DNA of 64,000 nt from Pullichristensenella sp002068815 (GTDB lineage: Bacteria; Bacillota; Clostridia; Christensenellales; Aristaeellaceae). Where the stretch lies: assembly GCA_040772885.1 (NCBI GenBank), contig JAXGXF010000007.1, positions 1-64,000 on the forward strand, in the 5' to 3' direction. A model generated the notes under the pieces. The model ran no database searches and had not been told where the DNA came from. It saw only the letters and a program-made list of their open reading frames with translations. This document shows, piece after piece, positions 7,611 to 16,699 of this stretch (positions within the stretch are counted from its first letter, which is position 1; every line of letters starts with the position of its first letter). Both the position numbers and the translations under genes were made by a program.

Positions 7611-10094
7611 ATGAAAAATCAGATGCTGAGCATCAGGGGGATGACCTGCGCCGCCTGCGCGCAGAGGATCGAAAAGGCCGTCCGCAAGCTCCCGGGCGTC
7701 CAGCAGGCTTCGATAAATCTGGCGAGCGAAAAGCTGTTCGTCGAGTACGACGGCGACGCGATTTCGCTCGACGCCGTCAAGGAGGCCGTCGTCAAGGCCG
7801 GCTACGAGGTCGTCGAGAGGGCCGAGAGTCAAGCGGTGACGATCCCGATCGGCGGGATGACCTGCGCCGCGTGCGCGCAGCGCGTCGAGAAGGCGCTCAA
7901 GAAGACCGAGGGCGTCGAGAGCGCGTCGGTGAACTTTGCGACCGAGAAGGCGGTCGTGCAATATCGGCCCGGCGAGGTTAGGCTGTCGGCGCTGCGCGAG
8001 GCGATCGCGAAGGCCGGCTACGAGCCGCTTCAAATCGACAGGAAGGACGCGGCCGACGAGGACCGCGCGCGCAAGCAGCGGGACATACGAATCCTCTGGA
8101 CGAAGTTCGCGGTCGCCGCGCTGTTCGCGCTGCCGCTTCTGTACATCGCGATGGCGCCGATGATCAGGTTCGTCCGGCTGCCGTTCCCGGCGGCGCTCGA
8201 CCCGATGCAGTTCTCCTTGATCTACGCGCTCGCGGAGTTCCTGCTCGTTCTCCCGGTCATCGGCGTCGGGTATCGCTTCTATACCGTCGGCTTCCGGGCG
8301 CTCTGGCAGAGGAGCCCGAACATGGACTCGCTGATCGCCGTCGGAACGAGCGCCGCGGTGCTCTACAGCCTCTACAACACCTGGCAGATAGCGCGCGGCC
8401 ACTTCGCCGCCGTCGACGCGCTGTACTTTGAGACGGCCGGCGTCATCATCGCGCTGATACTGCTCGGAAAGTCGCTCGAGGCGGTCTCGAAGGGGCGCAC
8501 GAGCGAGGCGATCAAGAAGCTGATGGGCCTGCAGCCGAAGACCGCGATCCTCCTCGAAAACGGCGCCGAGCGCGAGATTCCGATCGACGAGGTCGAGATC
8601 GGCGACATACTCGTCGTCAAGCCCGGCGCGAAGATCCCGGTCGACGGAACGGTCGTCGAGGGGCACACCTCGATCGACGAGTCGATGCTGACCGGCGAGA
8701 GCATGCCGGTCGACAAGAAGGCGGGCGACCCGGTGTACGCGGCGTCGCTGAACACGACGGGTACCGTGCAATTCAAGGCCGAGAAGATCGGCAGCGACAC
8801 GGCGCTCGCCCGGATCATCAAGCTCGTCGAGGACGCGCAGGGCTCGAAGGCGCCGATTGCGAAGCTGGCCGACGTCGTGTCCGGCTACTTCGTGCCGATC
8901 GTGTGCGCGATCGCGCTCATCGCGGGCATCGCGTGGTTCATCGGCACGCGCGACTTGAAGTTCTCGCTGACGATCTTCATCTCGGTGCTCGTGATCGCCT
9001 GCCCCTGCGCGCTCGGGCTCGCGACGCCGACCGCGATCATGGTCGGAACCGGCAAGGGCGCCGAGTACGGCATCCTGATCAAGGGCGGCGAGGCGCTCGA
9101 GACCGCGCACAAGATCAACACCATCGTGTTCGACAAGACCGGCACGATCACCGAGGGAAAGCCGACCGTGACCGACGTATTGGCGGCGGACGGCGGCGAT
9201 GCGGACGAGCTGCTGCTGCTCGCGGCTTCCGCCGAGCGCGGCTCGGAGCACCCGCTCGGGCAGGCGATCGTTCAGTGGGCGCAGCAGAAGGAACCGGAGT
9301 TTTTGAAGGTCGACCGGTTCGAGGCGATCGCGGGGCGCGGCATCGAGGCGAAGATCGGCGAAAAATCGGTGCTCGCGGGCAACCGGAAGCTGATGGAAGA
9401 GCGCGCGATATCGCTCTCCTCGCTGGAACAGGACTCCGACCGGCTCGCGGGCGAGGGCAAGACGCCGATGTACGTCGCCGTCGACGGCAAAATCGCGGGC
9501 ATCGTGGCCGTCGCGGACGTCGTGAAGCCGTCGAGCCGCTTAGCGATCGAGAGCCTGCACAAAATGGGCATCGAGGTCGCGATGATCACCGGCGACAACG
9601 CAAAGACCGCCGCCGCGATCGCGAGGCAAGTCGGCATCGACCGCGTGCTCTCGGAGGTATTGCCCGAGGACAAGTCGCACGAGGTCAGGAAGCTCCAGGA
9701 GGAGGGGCGCAAGGTCGCGATGGTCGGCGACGGCATCAACGACGCCCCGGCGCTCGCGCAGGCCGACATAGGCATCGCGATCGGTTCCGGAACCGACGTC
9801 GCGATGGAGTCCGCGGACATCGTATTGATGCGCTCCGACCTGATGGACGTTCCGACCGCGATCGAACTCAGCAAGCGGACGATATTGAACATCAAGGAGA
9901 ACCTGTTCTGGGCGTTCGGGTACAACGTCATCGGCATACCGATCGCGGCTGGCGTGCTGCACCTGTTCGGCGGGCCGCTGTTGAACCCGATCTTCGCGGC
10001 GGCGGCGATGTCCTTGAGCTCGGTCTCGGTCCTGACAAACGCGCTGCGCCTCAAGAGATTCAGGCCATCGACACAGAAAGGCAGGGGAAACTGA
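7611..10094 (+). CDS. copA: Cu(+)-type heavy-metal-exporting P1B-ATPase with two HMA domains
   Basis: This 827-residue heavy-metal efflux ATPase carries two N-terminal HMA domains with 'GMTCAAC' at 10-16 and 82-88. Eight transmembrane helices are expected. The ion-site motif is 'CPCALGLATP' (Cys464-Pro-Cys466), the phosphorylation site 'DKTGT' (Asp508), the nucleotide site 'SEHPL', the hinge 'GDGINDAPAL', and the C-terminal membrane motifs 'GYNVIGIP' and 'MSLSSVSVLTNALRL'. CPC with YN and MSS residues is the P1B-1 (Cu+/Ag+) signature. The start at 7611 has GGGGTG upstream and follows the predicted transcription start. It is divergent from an HxlR regulator rather than the usual CsoR or CopY, and the next gene starts 1 nt after its stop. 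Confidence 0.95.
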   Translation: MKNQMLSIRGMTCAACAQRIEKAVRKLPGVQQASINLASEKLFVEYDGDAISLDAVKEAVVKAGYEVVERAESQAVTIPIGGMTCAACAQRVEKALKKTEGVESASVNFATEKAVVQYRPGEVRLSALREAIAKAGYEPLQIDRKDAADEDRARKQRDIRILWTKFAVAALFALPLLYIAMAPMIRFVRLPFPAALDPMQFSLIYALAEFLLVLPVIGVGYRFYTVGFRALWQRSPNMDSLIAVGTSAAVLYSLYNTWQIARGHFAAVDALYFETAGVIIALILLGKSLEAVSKGRTSEAIKKLMGLQPKTAILLENGAEREIPIDEVEIGDILVVKPGAKIPVDGTVVEGHTSIDESMLTGESMPVDKKAGDPVYAASLNTTGTVQFKAEKIGSDTALARIIKLVEDAQGSKAPIAKLADVVSGYFVPIVCAIALIAGIAWFIGTRDLKFSLTIFISVLVIACPCALGLATPTAIMVGTGKGAEYGILIKGGEALETAHKINTIVFDKTGTITEGKPTVTDVLAADGGDADELLLLAASAERGSEHPLGQAIVQWAQQKEPEFLKVDRFEAIAGRGIEAKIGEKSVLAGNRKLMEERAISLSSLEQDSDRLAGEGKTPMYVAVDGKIAGIVAVADVVKPSSRLAIESLHKMGIEVAMITGDNAKTAAAIARQVGIDRVLSEVLPEDKSHEVRKLQEEGRKVAMVGDGINDAPALAQADIGIAIGSGTDVAMESADIVLMRSDLMDVPTAIELSKRTILNIKENLFWAFGYNVIGIPIAAGVLHLFGGPLLNPIFAAAAMSLSSVSVLTNALRLKRFRPSTQKGRGN

Positions 10095-10095
10095 C

Positions 10096-10818
10096 ATGAA
10101 GAAGAACGTCAAAATCATCCTCGCGGTGGGGATCGCCGCGATAACGGTGGCCGTGCTCCTGATCTTCATCCTCAAGACCGCCGGCGGCAGCCTCGACGTC
10201 ATCGGCAGGGAGTCCATTGCCTCGTTCGACGCGGTGCTCAAGGCCATTCCCGGCCGGGTGAAGCCCGACGAAAGGAACGGCGGCTGGTCGCTCGAGGCGC
10301 CGGACGGCACGATGCGCTTCATCTGGAGCGAGAACTACGCCAAGAGCGCGCAGCACGACGTGATGCTCGAGCTCGACGCGCAGCCGTTCGTCGACGCGGG
10401 GCTCGATCCCGCGAAGCTCCCGGCCAACTACGCCTCGTACGACGGCATGCTGATGGTCGGCGCGAAGCTCGGAAGCGACGAGCTCACCTACAGCGGGGAG
10501 CCGACGCCGCTCGCGGCCTACGAGCAGATCGTCGCGAAGTACCGCTCGTCGATCAACTACCACACCGCGCTCGACCACTACGGCGTGAAGCTCGGCGACG
10601 GCAACATGTTCGAGTGGGCGAAGAACCTCGAGAAGAACACCGTCGCGAACGCCGATCAGGACAAGGACATCGTGTTCGTGCTGAACCCCGAGCCGCTGAT
10701 CGCGGCCGGCGTCGATCCCGCGAAGGTCGAGGGCTGGGCGTATGCCGAGGTGTCCGTCGAGGAGAACGGAAAGCCGGTGAACGTCTACAAATTCCTGAAG
10801 CCGTACAACATTCGGTGA
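10096..10818 (+). CDS. Membrane-anchored protein of unknown function cotranscribed with copA
   Basis: This 240-residue protein has an N-terminal transmembrane or uncleaved signal segment (residues about 5-27) and a soluble extracytoplasmic domain of about 210 residues. The domain seems to contain an internal duplication: 'LELDAQPFVDAGLDPAKLP' is echoed by 'VLNPEPLIAAGVDPAKVEG'. It has no cysteines, no His/Met cluster and no recognisable metal-binding motif, so a copper role rests on context alone. It starts 1 nt after the copA stop and is preceded by AGGCAGGGG, so it is probably cotranscribed and followed by the hairpin at 10837-10867. I do not recognise the family. Confidence 0.8.
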   Translation: MKKNVKIILAVGIAAITVAVLLIFILKTAGGSLDVIGRESIASFDAVLKAIPGRVKPDERNGGWSLEAPDGTMRFIWSENYAKSAQHDVMLELDAQPFVDAGLDPAKLPANYASYDGMLMVGAKLGSDELTYSGEPTPLAAYEQIVAKYRSSINYHTALDHYGVKLGDGNMFEWAKNLEKNTVANADQDKDIVFVLNPEPLIAAGVDPAKVEGWAYAEVSVEENGKPVNVYKFLKPYNIR

Positions 10819-10836
10819 AAAAGCAGTATAACGCAC

Positions 10837-10867
10837 TTCGCCCCGGAGCTTAACGCTTCGGGGCGAA
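10837..10867 (+). terminator. Hairpin terminator after the copA unit
   Basis: TTCGCCCCGGAGC (10837-10849) pairs with GCTTCGGGGCGAA (10855-10867): 13 bp, one G-T pair, 5-nt loop. The tail is AAGTTG, not a clean U-tract. Confidence 0.6.
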
Positions 10868-10893
10868 AAGTTGATGCGGAGTTGAGAAAACTA

Positions 10894-10902
10894 TGCTACA
10901 AT
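10894..10902 (+). promoter_or_regulatory. Extended -10 promoter of the two-component/MacAB-like operon
   Basis: TGCTACAAT (TGn plus TACAAT) lies 29 nt before the response regulator ATG. No good -35 is present at 17 nt, which fits an extended -10 or activator-dependent promoter. Confidence 0.5.
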
Positions 10903-10930
10903 ACCGCCATCGGCTTGGGGAGGTGCTTTT

Positions 10931-11611
10931 ATGGCGAAGATACTCGTCGTCGAGGACGACCGGATGCTCCGGCGCGTCGTCTGCGACGCCCTCAGGCAGG
11001 ACGGCCATCAGGTTGCCGCGGCCTCGAACGGCCGGGAGGCGCTCGAGCGCATGGAGGCCGAGCACGTCGACCTGATCGTCTCCGACATCATGATGCCGGA
11101 GATGGACGGGTACGAATTGACCGGGAGCCTGCGCAGCGCGGGCTGCGCGCTGCCGATATTGATGATCACCGCGAAGGAGCAGTACCGGGACATGGAGAAG
11201 GGCTTCTCCGCGGGCACGGACGACTACATGGTAAAGCCGATCAACCTGAGCGAGATGCTGCTTCGCATACGGGCGCTTCTCCGGCGCGCGAAGATCGCGA
11301 GCGACCGCAGGATCACGGTCGGCGGAACCGAGGTTGACTGCGATTCGCTGACCGTCTCGAGCGCGGAGACCTCCGTCACGCTTCCGCAGAAGGAGTTTCA
11401 GCTGCTCTACAAATTGCTCTCGTACCCGGACAGGATCATCACCCGCCAGCAGCTGATGGACGAGATCTGGGGCTACGAGACGACGACCGACCCGCACACG
11501 GTCGAGGTGCACATCGCGCGCCTCCGCGAGCGGATACGGCCGTTTCCGGACTTCGAAATTCAGACGATCCGCGGGCTCGGCTACAAGGCGGTGAAGACCG
11601 ATGCGCAATAG
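10931..11611 (+). CDS. OmpR/PhoB-family response regulator
   Basis: This 226-residue regulator has a receiver domain (1-120) with the acidic pair 'EDD' at 8-10, the phospho-acceptor Asp52 in 'VSDIMMPEMDG', Thr80 in 'MIT' and Lys102 in 'VKPIN'. The C-terminal winged helix (about 130-222) has 'LPQKEFQLLYKLLSYPDRIITRQQLMDEIWGY', 'DPHTVEVHIARLRERI' and 'IQTIRGLGYK'. GGGGAGGTG precedes the ATG. It overlaps its kinase gene by 11 nt and heads an eight-gene operon, so its target is probably the operon itself. The tandem half-sites at 12660-12676 are a candidate binding site. Confidence 0.95.
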   Translation: MAKILVVEDDRMLRRVVCDALRQDGHQVAAASNGREALERMEAEHVDLIVSDIMMPEMDGYELTGSLRSAGCALPILMITAKEQYRDMEKGFSAGTDDYMVKPINLSEMLLRIRALLRRAKIASDRRITVGGTEVDCDSLTVSSAETSVTLPQKEFQLLYKLLSYPDRIITRQQLMDEIWGYETTTDPHTVEVHIARLRERIRPFPDFEIQTIRGLGYKAVKTDAQ

Positions 11612-12632
11612 GCGGCCGGTCGGCATCTGGCTGACGACGGTGCTGCTCTCGTCCGGCACACTGCTGCTCTCGGCGCTGCTTGCGGGGTTTTTGGCGGTTG
11701 TCAGCTTCCGCCACGGCTGGGTTCGCACGTCGCCGCTCTACGGCATCATCGCGTTTCTGCTGGTCAGCGCGATCATCGGCACCCTGCTCTCGGCATTCTT
11801 TTCAAAGAAGGTGCTGAACCCCTTGATCGCGCTGATCAAGGCGACGCAGCAGGTCGCCGAGGGGAACTTCGACGTCAGGCTCGAACCGAGGAGCAAGGGC
11901 GAGGTCGGCGAACTGATCCGGAACTTCAACCGGATGGCCGAGGAGCTCTCGCACACGGAGATGCTTCGAAGCGACTTCGTCAACAACATCTCGCACGAGA
12001 TACGCACGCCCGTCGCGGCGATCGAGAACTGCGCGACGCTGCTCATCAGCGGCCAGTTGAGCGGCGCGGAGCAGCGCGAGTACGCCGAGATGATCGCCGA
12101 CGGCGCGCGCAGGCTCTCGACGCTCTCGCGAAACGTATTGAGCCTCTCGCGGCTCGAGAACCAGGGCATCATCACCGAGCGCCGACGGTTCCGGCTCGAC
12201 GAGCAGATTCGGCAGGCGGTCGTGCTGCTGGAGCCCAAGTGGGCCGAGAAGCGGCTCGAATTGGACATCGAGCTCTCCGAAGTCACCTACGAGGGGAATC
12301 CGGAGCTCATGATTCAGGTATGGATCAACCTGCTCGAGAACGCGATCAAGTTCTCAAACGCCGGCGGGCCGCTGATCGTCAGGCTCTCGGAGGCGGGCGG
12401 CGAGGCGCTTACGACGATCGAGGACAGGGGCGTCGGGATGCCCGAGGAGGTCGTCGGGCGCATCTTCGAGAAGTTCTATCAGGGCAACCCGTCGCGCGCG
12501 GCGGAGGGAAACGGCCTCGGGCTCGCGCTCGTGAAGCGGATCGTCGAGCTGTCCGGCGGCCGGGTCGGGGTGGAGAGCCGCCCCGGCGAGGGCAGCCGCT
12601 TTTCGGTCTCCCTGCCGATGGAAAATTGTTAA
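11601..12632 (+). CDS. Membrane sensor histidine kinase with very short external loop
   Basis: This 343-residue kinase has two transmembrane helices (about 10-35 and 47-67) separated by only about 10 residues. A HAMP domain follows (about 68-120), then the HisKA motif 'NNISHEIRTPVAA' with phospho-acceptor His132, and the HATPase boxes N ('WINLLENAIKFSN'), G1 ('DRGVGM'), F ('IFEKFYQGN') and G2 ('GNGLGLALVKRIVE'). With almost no extracytoplasmic domain it belongs to the intramembrane-sensing type, which in Bacillota often works with ABC transporters responding to cell-envelope stress. The MacAB-like exporter genes immediately downstream support that role here. Confidence 0.95.
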   Translation: MRNRRPVGIWLTTVLLSSGTLLLSALLAGFLAVVSFRHGWVRTSPLYGIIAFLLVSAIIGTLLSAFFSKKVLNPLIALIKATQQVAEGNFDVRLEPRSKGEVGELIRNFNRMAEELSHTEMLRSDFVNNISHEIRTPVAAIENCATLLISGQLSGAEQREYAEMIADGARRLSTLSRNVLSLSRLENQGIITERRRFRLDEQIRQAVVLLEPKWAEKRLELDIELSEVTYEGNPELMIQVWINLLENAIKFSNAGGPLIVRLSEAGGEALTTIEDRGVGMPEEVVGRIFEKFYQGNPSRAAEGNGLGLALVKRIVELSGGRVGVESRPGEGSRFSVSLPMENC

Positions 12633-12659
12633 CAGTTTCGCCCCATCCATTCGACACCC

Positions 12660-12676
12660 GGTTGAGGTTCGGTTAA
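12660..12676 (+). promoter_or_regulatory. Candidate OmpR-type tandem binding site upstream of the adaptor gene
   Basis: Two direct half-sites, GGTTGA (12660-12665) and GGTTAA (12671-12676), are spaced 11 bp start to start. This is the helical-turn spacing used by OmpR-family regulators. A weak -10-like TAGAAT follows at 12688-12693, about 23 nt before the adaptor start. Confidence 0.4.
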
Positions 12677-12715
12677 TCTTGCGGTGATAGAATCCCGCTT
12701 AAGGAGGTTTTCATC

Positions 12716-13578
12716 TTGGCCCACAAAAAGCGCAGGGCGCTTCGGTGGCTCATTCCGCTGGTGCTGATCCTGGTCGTCGTCGGGTTTTTCGCGCTCAGGC
12801 CGCGCGCTTCGATCCGCTACATCGAGGCGGCGGCGTTTACCGGCGACATCAGCACCACGTACAGCTTCACCGGGAATATCATCGCCCCGCGCAGACAGAC
12901 GATCTCGGCCCCGGCAAGCGCGACCGTAAAGGACGTCTATGTCGCGGCGAACGAACAGGTGAAGTCCGGCGACCGGCTGATCAAGCTCTCGACCGGCGCG
13001 GTGCTCAAGTCCGACCTCGCGGGCGAAATCGTGCGGCTGAACGCGCGCGAGGACGACGTGGTGACGCCCGGCATGGAGCTGATGACGATCGTCGACGTGG
13101 ACGAGCTCGAGGTGGAGATCAGCGTCGACGAGTACGACGTCGAGGCCGTCTCGATCGGAAAGGGCGTCGAAATCACCGTCAACGCGCTCGGCGTCGAGTG
13201 CGGCGGCACCGTCAAGAGCCTCGACAAGGACGCGGACACGAGCGGGGGCCTCTCGACCTACACCGCCGCGATCGCGGTCGACGCGCCGGAGGGCGTGCTG
13301 CCGGGCATGCAGGTCGAGGTCCGGATGCTGAACCAATCCGCGGCCGGCGTGACGCTCCTCAAGGTCGACGCGCTGCAGTTCAGCGAGGACAACCGCGCGT
13401 ATGTGCTCGTCAAAGACGCGAACGGAAAATACGTTTCGCGCTTCGTCGAGACCGGCATCAACGACGGCGCGAACGTCGAGATCCGTTCGGGGCTTGCAAG
13501 CGGCGAGACCGTCTACTACGCGCCCGGCGAGACCGACATGATGTCGATGATGATGCAGATGCGCGGCGGAGGGCTGCA

Positions 13579-13582
<4 letters not shown>
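12716..13582 (+). CDS. MacA/HlyD-like membrane fusion (adaptor) protein
   Basis: This 288-residue protein starts at a TTG codon with AAGGAGGT 7 nt upstream; no ATG is available in a sensible place. It has one N-terminal transmembrane anchor (about 10-24), a short barrel-sandwich segment ('SAPASATVKDVYVAANEQVKSGDRLIKL'), a beta-barrel ('VDVDELEVEISVDEYDVEAVSIGKGVEITVNALG') and a membrane-proximal domain ('LPGMQVEVRML'). The coiled-coil hairpin of Gram-negative MacA is missing, as in short Gram-positive adaptors (YknX-like). It links to the MacB-like ATPase and permease that follow, with ATGA overlap to the ATPase. The substrate is unknown; peptides or lipid-like envelope compounds are typical. 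Confidence 0.88.
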
Positions 13583-14264
<682 letters not shown>

Positions 14265-14268
<4 letters not shown>

Positions 14269-15473
14269 TCAAGGCGAGGATCAGCATGCTGCGCGAGAGC
14301 GTCTCGATGTCGGTTCGCAACATCGCCTACAACCGGATGCGCTCGTTCCTGACCGTGCTCGGCATCATCATCGGCGTCACGGCGATCATCGCGCTGATCA
14401 CGATCGTCAGCGGCGTGACCGGGCAGATTTCGAGCGAGTTCGAGTCGCTCGGCGCCGGGAAGCTGAGCGTCAGCGCGCGGGGAACGCTTTTGAAGCCGGG
14501 GCTGACCGAGGGGGACCTCGAAACAATCGCGGCGCTCGACAACGTGTCCGGCGTATCCCCGTCGGTCTCCTCGACGGTCGTCGCGAAGTCCGAGTACGGC
14601 TGGGACGACGAGATATCGCTCGAGGGCAGGAACGAGACCTATTTCCGGATGAACGACGGGCTCGTCAAGCGCGGTCGGGCGCTCAACAGGCTCGACATGG
14701 ACGCGCAGACGCGCGTGTGCATCGTCGACGGCGCGCTCGCGAAGAAGCTGTTCTTCGGCGTCGATCCGCTGAACCGGACGCTGCTCGTCAACGGCCACAC
14801 GTTCACGGTCGTGGGCGTGCTGTCCGACGACTCGAACCGCGACGTGATGAGCCAGGCGAGGGGCGGGTCGGACGAGAAGCTGATCGTCCCGTACACGACG
14901 GCTCTGCGGCTCACCGGAACCGCGCACATTTCGTCGCTCGACGTGCACGTCGCGGATACGTCGAGGATGGATCGGGTCGTCGACGACCTCGAGGACGCGC
15001 TGTACCGGATGTTCAACTACAAGGACGACACCTACACGGTCATCAACATGGAGAGCCTCCTGGACACGATGAACACGATGCTCTCGATGATGACCGCGAT
15101 GCTCGCGGGGATCGCCTCGATCGCGCTGCTCGTCGGCGGCATCGGCATCATGAACATAATGCTCGTGTCGGTCACCGAGCGCACCGCCGAGATCGGCCTC
15201 CGCAAGGCGCTCGGCGCGGAGCCGGGGCAGATACAGCTGCAGTTCCTGATCGAGTCGTTCATACTGTCGCTTCTGGGCGGGGTAATCGGCGCGGTGCTCG
15301 GCGTCGGCATCTCCTACGTGTTCGCGGTCGCGATCGGCACGGACTTCCGGCTCTCCCTGATGGCCATCGGTCTCGGGGTCGGGTTCTCCGCCTCGGTCGG
15401 CATCATCTTCGGCTGGGCGCCCGCGCGCAAGGCCAGCAACTTGAATCCCATCGACGCGCTTCGAAGCGCATAG
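14265..15473 (+). CDS. MacB-like ABC transporter permease (FtsX family)
   Basis: This 402-residue permease starts at GTG. Topology is one transmembrane helix near residues 20-45, a large extracytoplasmic MacB periplasmic-core domain (about 50-270) and three C-terminal helices in the FtsX-like domain. Family motifs include 'RMRSFLTVLGIIIGVTAIIAL', 'VGGIGIMNIMLVSVTERTAEIGLRKALGA' and 'GWAPARKASNLNPIDALR'. In MacB-type (type VII) transporters the ATP cycle drives mechanotransmission rather than transport through the membrane. With the preceding adaptor and ATPase it forms a complete MacAB-like machine under the local two-component system. Confidence 0.95.
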
Positions 15474-15514
15474 GCAATGGAACAACCAAGACGGAAATCG
15501 AAAGGATGGAAACC

Positions 15515-16687
15515 ATGAAGAACATGCGGAAATGGATGACCCTGCTGCTGGCCGCGCTGCTGTTGACCGCCCTCGCGCTCCCCGCGGTCGCGGAGGAGGA
15601 GGAACCCGCAATCGTCGCGGAGGAGGAGGCCGCGCTCGACGAGGACACCGAGAACTTCGAGTTTGACGGAACCGTCGTGAGCGGCGCGAGCGTCGCGGTG
15701 CGCTCGGCCGTCGGCGGGGACGTCGAGGCCGTGGCCGTGCGCGCCGGGGAGCTCGTGGAGGCCGGCGACGTGCTCGCGACGCTTCGGACGACGAAGGTCT
15801 ATGCCGCGCAGGACGGCACCATCTCGGCCGTGTTCGGCGCGGCCGGAGACGCCGTCGACGCGGTCGCGAACAGCTTCGGCGCGGTGCTCTACATAGAGCC
15901 CTCGACGGGCCGCTACACGATCGAGGCGGACATCGAAAACGCCTACTCGAACAGCGACAACCTCTACATCCACGTCGGCGAGGCGGTCTCCTTGAAGTGC
16001 TACTCCGACGGCGACCACACCGGCGTCGGCTTCGTGTCGGCCGTCAACGGCTCGTCCTACACGGTCAAGGTCGCCGAAGGCGAGTTCGAGGTCGGCGAGA
16101 CCGTCACCGTCTACCGCGGCGACACGTACGCCTCGAAGGCCCGGCTCGGCCGCGGCACCTGCGCGCGCACGAACGACCTCGCGGTCGGCGCGGCCGGCGG
16201 CGACTCGGGCAGCATCGCGCTCATGCACGTAGAGACGGGCGACGCGGTCAAGAAGGGCGATCTGCTCTACGAGACCGTCGGCGGCACCTACGACGCCTAC
16301 TACTGCACGGGGAGCGACATCGTCGCGACGGCGTCGGGCATACTCGGCAGCCTCAACTGCGAGGTCGGCGGGAGCGTCCAGGCGGGCGGCAACGTCGCCA
16401 CGATCTATCCGGCCGGCGACATGCAGTTGAAGATCAGCGTCGGCGAGACGGACCTCCCGTACATCAGGGAGGGCGCCAGGGCGACGATCCGCTTCAACTG
16501 GGACGACGGCGAGACCGTCTATCCGGGCATCGTGTTCAAGGTCTCGCACATGACCGACAGCGCCTCGCAGGGCGAGGACGCGAGCACATCCTATGAATCC
16601 AGCTACACCGCCTACGTGGAATTCGAACCCGGCGCCGACGTGCGGCTGGGCATGACGGGCACCGCGGTTCTGACGGTTGTAAAGTAA
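15515..16687 (+). CDS. Secreted protein with lipoyl/biotinyl-like (HlyD-type) domain, paralogue 1
   Basis: This 390-residue protein has a cleavable signal peptide (about 1-26, ending AVA-EEEE), an acidic linker and a barrel-sandwich domain (about 49-130). In its hairpin, 'LRTTKVYAAQDGTI' (90-103) puts Lys94 at the place of the modified lysine in lipoyl ('ETDKV') and biotinyl ('AMKM') domains. A middle beta domain follows, and then a second half-motif ('GSDIVATASGILGSL') leads into an adaptor-type beta-barrel ('LKISVGETDLPYIREGARATIRF'). There is no membrane anchor. A second paralogue lies two genes downstream. The ATG at 15515 follows AAAGGATGG; the ATG at 15506 is an alternative. Probable role: extracytoplasmic adaptor of the MacAB-like system; any modification is speculative. 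Confidence 0.82.
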   Translation: MKNMRKWMTLLLAALLLTALALPAVAEEEEPAIVAEEEAALDEDTENFEFDGTVVSGASVAVRSAVGGDVEAVAVRAGELVEAGDVLATLRTTKVYAAQDGTISAVFGAAGDAVDAVANSFGAVLYIEPSTGRYTIEADIENAYSNSDNLYIHVGEAVSLKCYSDGDHTGVGFVSAVNGSSYTVKVAEGEFEVGETVTVYRGDTYASKARLGRGTCARTNDLAVGAAGGDSGSIALMHVETGDAVKKGDLLYETVGGTYDAYYCTGSDIVATASGILGSLNCEVGGSVQAGGNVATIYPAGDMQLKISVGETDLPYIREGARATIRFNWDDGETVYPGIVFKVSHMTDSASQGEDASTSYESSYTAYVEFEPGADVRLGMTGTAVLTVVK

Positions 16688-16699
16688 CGGGAGGTTGCC

